From contig QXCR01000005.1 of NCBI GenBank assembly GCA_004380135.1, positions 248,001 through 312,000 of the forward strand: a stretch of DNA of 64,000 nt, written 5' to 3'. A model generated the notes under the pieces. The model worked only from the letters and a program-made list of their open reading frames with translations, was not told the origin of the DNA and searched no databases. This document shows, piece by piece, positions 32,801 through 42,942 of this stretch (positions within the stretch are counted from its first letter, which is position 1; each line of letters opens with the position of its first letter). A program made the position numbers and the translations under genes. The DNA is from Stemphylium vesicarium. Lineage: Eukaryota > Ascomycota > Dothideomycetes > Pleosporales > Pleosporaceae.

Positions 32801-33222
32801 CAGACGTTGCAAGCAGGCCAAGCCAACGTTCTGTCGCCATGGCGGGTAAATCAACACCTTTTGCCTATGCAACCCCACACTCGGGCGCTTTCATGGGTGG
32901 AGCTGGCTTCAACGCTTACAACAATGGTGGCGACACCGAGCCGGACGATGACAATGACGACGACGACGGTGAACAAAGCTGGCCTGGCGTTACTGATGGC
33001 GAGAGCGTTTCCAGCTCCGCGGTCGACGCCGCCATTGGCGCGCAGGAGGCTGTAAGCTTTTCAGGCGATGACAGCGGCTTTGGCAGTGACGATGAAAGCG
33101 ACAACGATGCGCATTCAGAGGAAGAGCGGGAAGATCACGCGCAACGTCCTCAAGATGAAGGAGACGAAGACGAAGACGACGAGGATGTGTTTGACTCTCT
33201 CCTCAGTGTCATTGAGGATTAA
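29890..33222 (+). CDS. large hypothetical protein with N-terminal Cys/His motif
   Basis: No named family is recognised. The single exon encodes 1110 aa. Residues about 30-90 hold a compact Cys/His set: CNYRD, KCGCDQFWD and WCVCGHHACFHL, spacing that looks metal-binding. A Gln run (about residues 335-341) and predicted coiled coil (near 395-530, with SLAPLHNLLNSIPNVANTMRDLGSRLDMLE) follow. Then comes a globular block at about 640-760 (GFVRDVTLKGASAKDIQETL, LRAPYIPLRKVLRESRLRFLTPAEM, GVMMRVSGGKKRLYVTHREAY), and a basic stretch KRRRVTNSSS. The last 100 residues are acidic (DEDEDDEDVFDSLLSVIED). There is no signal peptide or membrane segment; nuclear location is a guess from the basic patches and acidic tail. 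The ATG at 29890 sits in a good context (atccATGG). Confidence 0.83.
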   Translation: MAGFGDPITDLARYTSNAPFQPAPSRRSLPSGPCNYRDATVGKCGCDQFWDKQSAELHDESAHERLRSERSTWCVCGHHACFHLKASRAPERPAPLMAAPLPSVQAMCDGQAQILAGTPCDANGGINPQYSHSQRYLRQTTEAHESGRLAQSQDTPSQASTSGLPGIPSVCLLSHERRPAANNEIRHGVNQSRHTVAGLGLSMMHIESMGQINRQQSPTPTIPDEINIAGTPQRNHNQPSASPARANSVHNDANVNSPSRGILEQVLQFNRNIQLDVPGDTIPNTYNPEDYVQSATEVATPSVGNTPDLSAADQAVQDGKNLIDTLARMTSNMQQQQQQQATGSPDRPTYTTVPTQLLLADSPSAPQEQLQNLLQTASPQGLQKLVSYLAPLHNLLNSIPNVANTMRDLGSRLDMLENGSFNYVQPEDLNQTLEMYEGRLIEVEHRMDEHDRMHQAIDDHGSNTSFSRRRIDNVNTSFGSNHSADSTTSSALILAAMDRKDTEVELDNIKERLDVLEAAAPPTSLAPWEIEVVLLPWGPDLRGIWFSPDESMHGTDTATTQNSEEWTQARTSRTNAGMPLSEVMGRDTDSSPYPGVRTSNKESMLNQHESGWSSQDISNWASGSTNDWLFPKACGSNNLVYKRLQSRGFVRDVTLKGASAKDIQETLSNAFCDVFDYLQYDDSDENPMISTYPGLRAPYIPLRKVLRESRLRFLTPAEMSSSAFWTAQFLASGVMMRVSGGKKRLYVTHREAYTQQVDRNEFVVMEQSWPELRQLPRYQPGHDSQMEGNDEQCQPHVPEADAKEACWQFVEAYDAPPPSVHSSFGSNQSVQLSMRPADRQWRRSITPSSILKNRQAQPISPLSENHPQRPQYHRNRTVSTSVMEAFPPGSAKRRFNASPIKQSSAPQTVSRAPSQITRLKRRRVTNSSSPQPEEGTRAEAQVPIWNATPRRSREPPSPFYSSELALPRSNSDVASRPSQRSVAMAGKSTPFAYATPHSGAFMGGAGFNAYNNGGDTEPDDDNDDDDGEQSWPGVTDGESVSSSAVDAAIGAQEAVSFSGDDSGFGSDDESDNDAHSEEEREDHAQRPQDEGDEDEDDEDVFDSLLSVIED

Positions 33223-33799
33223 ATACGGTCTGTGCTTACACACAAATACTAGATACGGCGCAAGAGGAGCATGGGCTCTGGTTTTGTTCTCTTTCTTTCC
33301 GTTCACTTTCGACGGGACCACGGAGACGGAAGAATAGGATACACAAGTCTTTCATATTTCCGTCCAGCTCTTTTTTGTATCATACTGTACCGCGTCGTGC
33401 AGCAGTCATCTTTTCTCCGGACCCTTGTTTTTCCTGGCTACCGGGGTTTTGTATATTACCAAAATTGGCATCGGAGGTTAGCATAGTATGTAGCGGTAGG
33501 CCATGCCAAGAACTCTCCCCTTATGGTGGCTGAGCTTGAAATACATCATTTGACAATTATCCCGGTGCCTTGGAAACTGCGGGAGGGAGGGGTGGGTGAT
33601 CATTGCGGGGTACGTGGGCACTTTGCCTGAAAGGTGAGTATGTGAGGAGCACATTGACCCGAACCAAGACTTCCCGCCGGACTAATTACGAACAGGAAGA
33701 ACATGTGAGATCGACACTGGAATGCAGATGATATATGTAGTCGTGAGTAATTCGCGTGGTGATCATTGTAGCCGTGAACTTGAGTGACCCTAGAAGACG
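33223..33799. other. intergenic
   Basis: A 577-bp spacer between two same-strand genes. No supported feature; presumably the 3' UTR of the large gene and the promoter of the EGF-like gene. Confidence 0.4.
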
Positions 33800-34951
33800 A
33801 TGTATCGAGGAATTGTTTTCAATGCCCTAGCGCTGCTCCTCGCACTTACAGATGCGTGTTCTACAGACGAAGATTGTAGTCTAAACGGTCTTTGCAACAA
33901 CTCTACCCAAGCCTGCGATTGCGACCCAGGCTGGCTCGGCACCGACTGCGGACACCTCGACCTTGCGCCCGCCACTCGCGGAACAGGGTACAACCATACC
34001 GATTACACCTCTCCCGCATACTACAACACACGCGGAAACTCCTCCTGGGGCGGCCAAATCATTCAAGATCGCACCGACCCAAAGCTCTTCCACTTGCTAT
34101 ACGACCAATTCGCCTTTGGTTGCGGTCTGAGCGGCTGGCGGCCCACAAGTTTCGTTGCGCGCGCAGAGAGCACATCAGGGCCACAAGGGCCATATGTATA
34201 CGTAGAACGTGTTAGTGGGAGTTTCAGACACAACACATACGTGCACTGGAGTCCCGGCGACTCGAAATACCTCCTCTGGACCATCGGCGTCGACGTACCG
34301 GACCCCAAGAGTTGCGCCGGCGTAGACAAGAAGAACTGGCCAAACAACATCTCCGTGTCTGCAGCAGAGGACATCCGCGGTCCATGGACGCCCTTTCATA
34401 TTACTGTCAACGGGACGAATCCTGCGCCCTGGCCCCTCTGGACACCGGAGGGACCTACTATGGAAATCGCGCTCGCAGCTGAGGATCTCAAGATCTATGT
34501 AGCGAAAGATTGGGAGGCGGAGTATACGCTAGTCAACACTGCGCCATGGAATACCTCAGATTACAGTCCTACATGGGCCGAAGACCCGTTTGTCTGGCGC
34601 GATAAACGCGGTCATTGGCATGCGCTTGCGCATTGGATGATTGATATCGTGGAGAAAAATGGGACGAAGTATCCAAGGGTCGGAGCGCATATGTTTTCGC
34701 GGGATTTGACGAGTCCGTGGACGTTCAAGTTGCAGGAGGCGTTTAACTCGACAGTGAGTTTTGTAGATGGGGATGAAGAGACGTTCAAGAGGAGAGAGAG
34801 GCCGAAGTTGTTTTTTAGTACGGATGGTGATATGGTCCCACTGTACTTGGTTACTGGTGTACAGAGGTTGGGGACGAGTAGTGAGAGTTATACGCTCGTG
34901 CAGCCGGTTGGAGAGGCGTGGAGGGGGTTCGAGGAGGGGCTTGGGGTTTGA
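33800..34951 (+). CDS. secreted EGF-like plus beta-propeller (glycosidase-like) protein
   Basis: A single-exon 383-aa protein. Residues 1-19 form a signal peptide (FNALALLLALTDA). The mature chain starts with six Cys (20, 26, 32, 39, 41, 50) in EGF-like spacing, including CDCDPGWLGTDC. The rest looks like a five-bladed beta-propeller of the GH43/GH117-like superfamily: SSWGGQIIQD, YDQFAFGCGLSGWRP, repeated AEDIRGPWTPF and SRDLTSPWTFK blade edges, WAEDPFVWRDKRGHWHALAHWM and the ERPKLFFSTDG turn. Acidic residues in DRTDPK and AEDPF are placed as in GH43-type catalytic sites, but I cannot confirm a full triad. Several N-glycosylation sequons are present. It is most likely extracellular and acts on or binds glycans; the substrate is unknown. 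Confidence 0.8.
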   Translation: MYRGIVFNALALLLALTDACSTDEDCSLNGLCNNSTQACDCDPGWLGTDCGHLDLAPATRGTGYNHTDYTSPAYYNTRGNSSWGGQIIQDRTDPKLFHLLYDQFAFGCGLSGWRPTSFVARAESTSGPQGPYVYVERVSGSFRHNTYVHWSPGDSKYLLWTIGVDVPDPKSCAGVDKKNWPNNISVSAAEDIRGPWTPFHITVNGTNPAPWPLWTPEGPTMEIALAAEDLKIYVAKDWEAEYTLVNTAPWNTSDYSPTWAEDPFVWRDKRGHWHALAHWMIDIVEKNGTKYPRVGAHMFSRDLTSPWTFKLQEAFNSTVSFVDGDEETFKRRERPKLFFSTDGDMVPLYLVTGVQRLGTSSESYTLVQPVGEAWRGFEEGLGV

Positions 34952-35492
34952 GAGAAGAGTAGCTGCATAGGAATTTGGTGTTTTTCTAGTTTTGAGAAGG
35001 AGCGAGACGCTTTGCAAAGGAGTTACCACTGAGCGCAAATACAACATCGACCAGGGTACAAAAGATTACACCCGAGCTGTGCTGAGCGCCTGACGGCTAG
35101 CAGCTGCACTATGATAACAATCTAGCCGAAATTTGCGACGTTTGACCTTTCTAGTCGAGGGTCAGGGGAACTCTTATCAGATCCACTAGGAAAGGGCCGA
35201 GAGACAACAGAAGCTGCTTTCCAAGGTTGCAATGTACGTTCGCAGCTCACGACAGACCCAAGCGTATTTCTCGACAAATGCTGAATGTTGATCAGGGGGG
35301 AAAAGGGTTAAGATTATTCGCAGTCGAAGATTGGATGTGTTCCTTGTAGGCCTGTGGCGGCTTCGACTCCCAAGATGCGGCACGGCTGCATTCAGGCCAC
35401 CCAGAGCGACAACCCCGATATCTCGGCAAGCATTAAATAGACTCTGGCACCCGCCATAGTCGCTATGTCTTGACACATGCGTCGTTCGCACG
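34952..35492. other. intergenic
   Basis: A 541-bp spacer with no supported gene or repeat. Confidence 0.4.
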
Positions 35493-38008
35493 ATGTCACA
35501 CCCGCAGACTGGAGACGAGAAGGAGCGCGGAATTTTTAACGAACAACCCGATTCGGAAGACACTTCAATGCTGGGAACTGGGGTTCCACCTAGAAGACGC
35601 GCCCCGAAGACATCAACCTTACGCTACAGACACCGTGCGCTTTGGCTCCTCGCATTATATATCCTTATACTCGTTATACCTTGGGCGCTGACAGGCGTGC
35701 TCACATACCATCCCGTCGACCTTTCTTCCTATCTCAATCAATATGGCTTTACTGCAAGAAATCTCTCGACGCAGCGTTACATAATAAACGCGATTTCAGT
35801 GCTCAACTCTTTTACTAGTATTGTCACGGTCCCGATCGTCTCGGCATTGATCGCCCAAGCCGCAGTCGTCTACACACAGAGACGCCGGAGGAACCAAAAA
35901 GTCAGCATCCGACAGGCTTTTGCGCTAGCAGATCGCGGATGGTCGAGCTTGAGCATACTCGGCGAAGCATGGCCGCCATGGAAAGTTCCTGTCACTGGAC
36001 ATGAAAACCAAACCGAGTGGCGCGGACCAGGCAGTGGGTTCCTGTGGCTGGCTGCTTTATTCCTTCTGATATGCGGTATTCAGCAGCCTATCCGAGAAGG
36101 CTTTGTGTCTAATGAGCAAACCCTGGTCATGACAACCAACGACAATCCAGTGCTGTCAGGATATTATCGAGGACGAAGCACTCCGGTGGGGTTCGATCCA
36201 GAGCCTGACGACATGTCCACTATACCTGAGGGTGTAGTTATGCAACAACTGACACACTCGTTGGCCTCGCTCTCTATGGGTGCCATTCCAACTCATCTTT
36301 GGCCAGATTTGGGGGTTAAACCTTTCAAGCTGTACAGAGATGCAATGTTGCAAGAACAACTAGGGCCTTGGGCACAGCCGCCTCAGCGATATTTTGCGGC
36401 CGCTTTTCCCAATGGAACAACGACGGGAGTTCTCCGGCACCGCGCAATGAGACTCAATTCAACAGTTGAGTGCACCGAAATTGAGCAATCGTCGTTTCCC
36501 TCAATATGCGACGGCCACAGCCCCTTTGACGTCGCATTTGGTTCGCCTAACCAGCTTGGAGTTAGAATCTGTGTTCCAGGGCAGCGCGGAAAGATTCCTT
36601 GGGAGCTTTCTCGCAACAGACAGGATATTACCGAAGAGATATTTGTGGATGTTGATACGGCAAACGCTACCGAGAGCTACACACGGCATTGTACTGTTCA
36701 GTCTACAAGAGGATATTTCGAGTTGGGCAACTATCGTAACGGATACGTACATGGGCCACTTTTGGAACGTTGGACAGAGCTAGATCCGCTCGCGGAGAAG
36801 TCCGAGTTCAACGACTATTTGTCTGATCTCTGGAGAGATAACAACACTTTCGGGGAATACATTAGGATCTTTAGTGGGCAGTGGCGCCGGCCATCGGAAG
36901 AGGACAGGGTCACGGATATTCCCGGTTGGTAAGTAGGCTGATAGGCCAGAAGAAGGTGAGAAGGTTATGAACTGACATGGGCCCAGGCCAATTAACATCC
37001 AGGCGCGGAGAGACTGGTCCGTCAGTCCGGGATTTAACAGCACGAATATGACCATGGCAGGGCCGCTGATGACGTCCGCTGTTGCACTGTTCGGAGACAA
37101 CTCACTATTCGCCGCCGCGAATTCATCGACCGACACTACGACGCCATCCGTGCTAGATCAAATTTGCCAGGACGGTCGCTTACCTTTTACTGCATTCAAT
37201 AAGTATCGTGACTATACAGCTATATGCGAATCACAGGAAAGCGACGACGAGAAGTTGCTCGGGATTATGAAAACCTTTGTAGACTTGCTGTTTTTGGAAC
37301 GGGCCGACGCCGTAAGGTATCTTTCAGCAAGTGTGTACGTACTGCTTTACACCCATATTCTTGTTTTTATTCGCGAGAACCTGTGTCAAAACTCTTTCAG
37401 CATCTCAGGAGTACATGCTGACACGACTTTGCAGATACCACGCCAACGAAGCTATGCTTGTTCAGACAGCTCGGAAAACCGAGGCCTATACTGCACGCCC
37501 ACTTTACACCGCACCCGGACAATACATTCCCAAGCCTGAGATGTCTTTTGCAGGATTGGTTCTCATCTCTGTCTTGGTGCTTCTCCAGATGGTTGGCCTG
37601 CTATGCCTCACTTGGTACATTTATCAAGTACCCACGTGGACAGCGATGCTTGATGCACTGGCCGTAGCCAGAATCACAAATAGTCTAGACAAAGGCAACA
37701 TCCCAGCAATCGGGTCTATGAGTAACAAAGATCTCCAACGACTCAAATCGATCGACGCGCTTGTCGGCGTTGTCGAAACTGGTGCAGAAGACTGGTCTTC
37801 CGAATCGTCTCCGGCTGGGGAGGGCAAATCGGTCGAGCTGGGGCTTGGTGCGTCTGGATTGTTTAGCAGGCGGTTGACGAAATTCAGGGTCCAGCGTTCG
37901 GCTGAATTGGAGATGGATTGTCAATGTCAGGGGTGTAGACGTCGACGTGATCAGGACAGTAGCACTTTGGGCTCGTCCCGGAACACGCAATCGTCATCGA
38001 ATCGTTAG
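35493..38008 (+). CDS. multi-pass membrane protein of unknown function (3 exons)
   Basis: No named family is recognised. Exons are 35493-36928, 36987-37316 and 37435-38008, giving about 779 aa; introns are 58 and 118 nt. The first join restores DIPGWPINIQARRDW; the second (AVR to YHANEAMLVQTA) is good in phase but the long intron could be split differently. The layout: a short cytosolic head; a hydrophobic segment LWLLALYILILVIPWALTGVL; a second at about 110-130 (SFTSIVTVPIVSALIAQAAVV) followed by RRRR; a third (FLWLAALFLLICGIQQPI); a large probably extracytosolic domain of about 350 residues with N-glycosylation sequons; a fourth segment near the third exon (FAGLVLISVLVLLQMVGLLCL); and a cytosolic tail ending in a Cys/Arg cluster (CQCQGCRRRR). 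A plasma-membrane or vacuolar location is inferred. Confidence 0.78.
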
Positions 38009-38843
38009 CGTAAACATGTACAGGATCATTTCACACCGCATGTCTATGCTGCAAGTCGTCTGGAATGCCGGTGTTACAATGGCAAGTAACGTGCACGGTA
38101 CCTATCGTGCTGTGTCCTGTTTTTGTTGATAGGTCGCCGTTGGCCCGGCAAACAGCAACACCGGCACGTTCTACTAGGGCCGGTCTCGTCAGAAGCTTGC
38201 CGCCCTGGGTTAATGTAGCAGATGTCAATGCTTCTTGACGAGTCAGTGGTGTATAAGTGGAGTAGTGCTGAGAACACAGGTATCGCGCAGTTGTATGCGG
38301 ATAGTCAGAGGCTTATGCCTATCATCGACATTTACATACTGGCGTGTACGCTGGTTGCGGCAGCTGGGTGGAGACATGTCAAGGTCAAACACATCAAACA
38401 GATAAGAGTGCTTGCTGTATGGGAAATTGGAGACTTGGGGTTGGAGCGGTGGGGAAGAGTGCAGTGGGTTGCGAAGGCAGTGAGGCTGCAGAGTGGATGA
38501 CGCTAGTGCCGTGCCAGGATGTACTTGTCGAGATGTAGCCCCAGGCCTGGGGCTGATGTATACGAATGCGCATTTCGCACTGAAACAGAGAGGCCGTTCT
38601 GCGTATAGTGGTGGCGAAGTCATGAAACATGGGTAGCAGTTGGACTCTATTATAATTGTGCGTGTATTGGTAAGATTGCATTAATCAATAATAGAGCAGG
38701 TGTAAACAATAACAAGGCTTATACAGCGCACTCATGCCGAATCTAAATGGAGCGATCATCAAGGTTATGTTTGCATTTATCGTGAAGTGGTAGTCAGATG
38801 ACGGTGGAAATACGGTAGAAACGACTGGAATTTGTTTTGGCCA

Positions 38844-38877
<34 letters not shown>

Positions 38878-39802
38878 CTAAGCTCACTACACTGCTCGGG
38901 GAGTACCAAATCCATACGATGGCTACACGTGAGACGCCAAGACGGTGTCCCGTCTGAGGTAAGAGCGAGCCGACCCTCGGGCGAGCAGCGGTAAAGAGAC
39001 GATGATAGTGAGCATGTGCAGTAGGACAGTTTGTCGGTGCAGTGCGTGGGGTGGGGTGGGCAGCACGTGGATGCGTCTCAGTCGTCGTGGTATGCAGGCT
39101 AGAATTGCTTCTGGCATCCCGCGCATTGCAGGACTAGCCCTACAGAAAGCTCCTTGCAAGCCAGTCGAACCCCCCAAAAAGGAAGTCGCAGTGCTTTTTG
39201 CAGTCTACTTTGGGCGAGCAGGAGGGGGGGGGGGCATGTGGCTCCCGGAGTGACGTCGCGAGGAGGAGGCCATGCAGCTGGTGTCGAGAGATAAGGCCAC
39301 CAGGGCGTGCTATATGCGATTCGCAGTGTTCCGGAAGCAGAGTGAGAGCAGGAGCAGGGCTTTGTGTGATGCGTTGGCAGGTTCCGGTTCGTGCCTGGAT
39401 TTGGCTCGGGTGCGTCAGCGCTGGCGGGCTTGGGGCTTGCCATTTGCAGCGTCGCATCAAGTCATCGTCGTCCGCATCTGCATCCGCATCAAAAACCCAC
39501 GTCGTTGTCGTCGTTGCCGTCGTTGTCGTCGTCGGCCTTTGCGCCGCACTTAGCCTGTTCGCGACAAGTAGAGAGAAAGAGAGGCCGGGCTGGGGCGCTG
39601 TCCAACGGCTGCACGCCGCGTAACTTTTGCCGTTTTGCTGTTCCCATCTCGGGCTCACGCCTGGTTTGACCGCCCATTGAACGCGGGCCTCGCTGCTATC
39701 CAGGCCCCATCGTTTTTGCAGCGAAAAGAGGCGCGCGAGCCAGCACAGGATGCCACGGCTGCTCTTGCCCATTGAAGCCGAAGCACGTCCATTATTATCA
39801 TC
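38009..39802. other. intergenic, VAC7 upstream region
   Basis: A 1.8-kb spacer. It holds a (CTT)10 microsatellite, an 11-G run (39224-39234) and G/T-rich tracts. A 277-codon minus-strand frame (39140-39973) overlaps the VAC7 start and is low-complexity antisense, so it is not called. A 92-codon plus frame at 38222 has no support. Confidence 0.4.
38848..38879 (+). repeat. (CTT)10 microsatellite
   Basis: Ten exact CTT units plus a partial one in non-coding DNA. On the other strand it is a GAA tract. Confidence 0.95.
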
Positions 39803-42800
39803 ATGACCGACACCGACACCGACACTCCGCTCACAGCCGACGAAGACGGTTTCCACTCCATCACCGGCGTCCTCGAGAGCGCAGAGCCGCGACAACAACA
39901 ACAACAGCAGCAGCACAAGACCGAGCCCACCACGCCCACTGCTGGCCCCTCTACTGCACCCATGCGCCAACACACGCTGGCGGGTCAGCGCTCGCTCAAC
40001 CCGTCCGTCTCGCCCTCGTCGCCGCTGTCCTCGCGCGAAGCCTCGCCCGCCCGCCCTCCACCTCCGCGCAGTGCTGCTGCTGCTGCTGCCTCCGCTGCTG
40101 CCCCCGCAGGACCAAACGTCAGGCCCGGCTTCCGTTCACGCAAGAGCAGCGCCGATGCCAGCCCCAGCCGCACCTCCAGCCTGTCCAACTCGACCACGCT
40201 GAGTAGCCAGCCTGCCGAGCGGGTGCAGCGTGCCCACTCGTCCACAAGCATACCCGAACTCACGCCCGCAGCAACATCGTCGACGGACGCTGCCCGAGCA
40301 CCGCGCTCCTCGTCCACCAAGCCCGCATCCAGGACCAATTCGGGCGACACAGCCCACCATTGGCCTGTCTCACCGCGCCTCAAGTCACCGCCGCCGGGCG
40401 AAGACGGCCGCTCGCGCTCGCGCAGAAACTCGCTGCGGGCGCACATCAAGAAGCCAGAGACGCAGTCGACGCCCTCGATTGTCGTGCAGAGCTCGTCGCC
40501 CGCCTCGCTGTCCCGCTTCCCCGTGCGAGAGGACGGCGGCGCCCCCCTCAGCGAGCCCGATGAACCACCGCAGACGATCAAGGCGCCCTCTCGCGGCTCC
40601 AGTGGCGTGGCTCCCAAGCTGGAAACGGTGCAAGAGTCTAGCTTGCCTGCCACTCCCGGATTTGACGGTCTAGAGCCGCAAAGGTACGCTTTCCCCGCAA
40701 CGGCCCCACTGTTTGTCATCGCGACGCACGTTAGACTAATGACGGACCCAATTTCCGCTGCCATCCGCAAACTTTGTTAACGTTGCATTCTAGCTTTGTT
40801 CCCTCAGCGACCGCCCACAAAATCGACACGGAGCGAAATGACGTCAATTCCTCCAAAGTCACCGAAGACCTCAGCTCCAAGCCCGCCCTCTCCCAGAACA
40901 CCGAAAGCGGCAGCGACAGCGCGACCAAGAGCGCCAAGAAGGGCAAGATGCAGGAGCAGCGATCGACCTATGCCCAACGTCCGCCGCACACCGTCTCCGC
41001 GAAGCCGTCGCTATCCTCAATGTCTACCCGCTCGCGCGATCCGCCCCTGCGCAACATGACCGTCGAGACCGAAACTGTCCCTTCTGTCGCACAGGCTTCC
41101 ATTGTGAACCAGGACCGCTCCGCTTCCGGTCGCGCAGACGGCGGCGTGCGCCTGAAGCCGAGCAACGAAACAATACGTCCAAAGAAGGACAGGAAGCCCC
41201 CCAAGCGAAAAGCCGCATCCATCAATGCAGGCACCGGTAGGTTGCAACATATTTCGTACCACTACTATCTCCCGTGCCGACCAGACCCTGGCGCACGCTC
41301 CAACACGACTTCGTCTCTCGGCAGCCCCATCTCATACCGCTCGTATGAAGACCGGCGCTCTCTATTGACAATGTCACCCCCGAGCTTCGAGCTGCGCATG
41401 CCCCTTCCCCGCCCTCCCCATCTTAGTTATTTTTATCCAAGCACTAACGCAAGCTACCGCACAGCTTCATCAAAAGCAGATGTCTTCGAACAAAAGGTTG
41501 CCAGTGCAGTCGACGAGGCTGATTCTTCCGACTCTGACGCCACCTTTATTTACGAATCAAATCCTCCCGAGCAGCCACACCGCAGTCGGCAACACCACTC
41601 TCGGACGCCGAGCATGACATCACTAGCTAGCCTTACTGACCCCCGACTCCAATTGCGCGACAACCACAAGCACCCAAGCAAAAAGAGCAGCATCAAGTTC
41701 ACAAACCCATACAATAACCTCAGCATTGATGGGGATGACCGAGGTGAAGGCACTGTCCGGTCGGGTTCCGGTCGGGTGGCCGGAGGCAGCCACCATCACC
41801 ACATTGGCAGACACGGCCAGGGTCGGGGCGCACTAAGCCACATAATGATGGATAGTGACTCGTCATCTCTTCCCCAGGCCTCACGCACTCGTGGTCCGGC
41901 CTCAAGAAATGCGTCGCAACCCAACAGTCCCCGTTTCCACAATTTCAACGTTGTCAACGGCCACACCAACGGAAGCAAGAAGAGCGGAGAGTATTCGGCC
42001 GCATACGATATGGACGCCGAGAACGCAGCCGACGACGAGCGCACACCGCTTATCCCGTCCGGCCGAAGCCCAAGGACTCGGACGCCTCGCCAGAGGAACG
42101 GTACAACGATACGCCAACTGGAACGTCGACATCACCGAGACGGAGGATGGTGTCGTCGATTCGCTGGGTGCTTGGTCCTTTCAATCCTGCTCCTGGTTGT
42201 CATCTTCTGCGCGGTTGGCCTAGTATTTGCGACCACGAAGCCTCTCACTAGCCTCGTAGTGCGGGATATTCAGAATGTTGTTGCGAGTCAAGAAGAGGTC
42301 ATCTTGGATCTCATAGTCGATGCTGTTAATCCCAACATCATCGGTGTTACCGTCTCCGATATGGATGTTTCCCTGTTTGCTAAGAGTAAACATGTCGGAT
42401 CCGACTCTTGGTGGCGTGAGCACGGAAATGGTCCGCATAACAACATTGAAGATTGGATGCCTATCGAAGACCGCGCACTCAAGGATGACGATCAAACCAG
42501 CGTTACGGGAATCGACGAAGGGACCGATCCTATCGAAGGCGAGCCTCGCACCATGTTGCTTGGGCGCATTGACCGTTTCGACTCGCCTCTCAATTTCGAA
42601 GGCTCCTTCTTTCAGCGACACCGCGCCGAATCCATTGGTGAGCTCCGCCTTGGACATCCTGGAAACAAAACGGAAGCAGGTGGTAGCGAACGCTGGGAAG
42701 AAGTCCTGCAATACCCCTTTGAGCTCATTGTGAGAGGCAACTTCAAGTATACGCTCCCTCTGAGTACGCAAGAGTTCAAGGTTCCAGTCACAGCATCCCA

Positions 42801-42942
42801 CTACTACGATCCAGATGTGGAGCGAAAGAAGAGGCCTAGTGCCATCAATAAAAATGTAAAGAGAAGGAATCTACCACCTGTAACAACAAGGCCATGGGGA
42901 CGTTATGACCGCAGGGCACTACCACTCTGGAATATTCAATAG
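39803..42942 (+). CDS. VAC7: VAC7-type regulator of PI(3,5)P2 synthesis (3 exons)
   Basis: A vacuolar membrane activator of the Fab1 PI3P 5-kinase complex, needed for vacuole size and inheritance. Exons are 39803-40683, 40794-41236 and 41465-42942, giving 933 aa. The first 650 residues are a basic, Ser/Pro-rich, disordered cytosolic region with a Gln run (39893-39913). The second splice joins SINAGTA to SSKADVFEQKVASAVDEADSSDSDATFIYESNPPE, the conserved acidic Vac7 block. Further on, ERTPLIP precedes a single membrane span at about 677-699 (CLVLSILLLVVIFCAVGLVF). The C-terminal 234 residues form the luminal beta-rich domain (LDLIVDAVNPNIIGVTVSDMDVSLFAKS). Intron 2 is 228 nt, in frame and stop-free, with an ACTAAC branch site just before CACAG; it is called as an intron because its 76 codons break the conserved block. 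Confidence 0.88.
41237..41464 (+). other. VAC7 intron 2, stop-free and divisible by three
   Basis: Donor GTAGGT, branch ACTAAC about 20 nt from the CACAG acceptor, 228 nt long. The read-through translation is rich in Tyr, Pro and Arg and unlike the flanking conserved sequence. Annotation pipelines may wrongly read it as exon. Confidence 0.75.

Noticed and set aside
39140..39973. 277-codon minus-strand frame overlapping the VAC7 start
   Set aside because: Low-complexity Leu/Gly/Ser antisense of a Gln/Ser/Pro coding start and GC-rich leader; no domain, and VAC7 on the other strand explains the openness.
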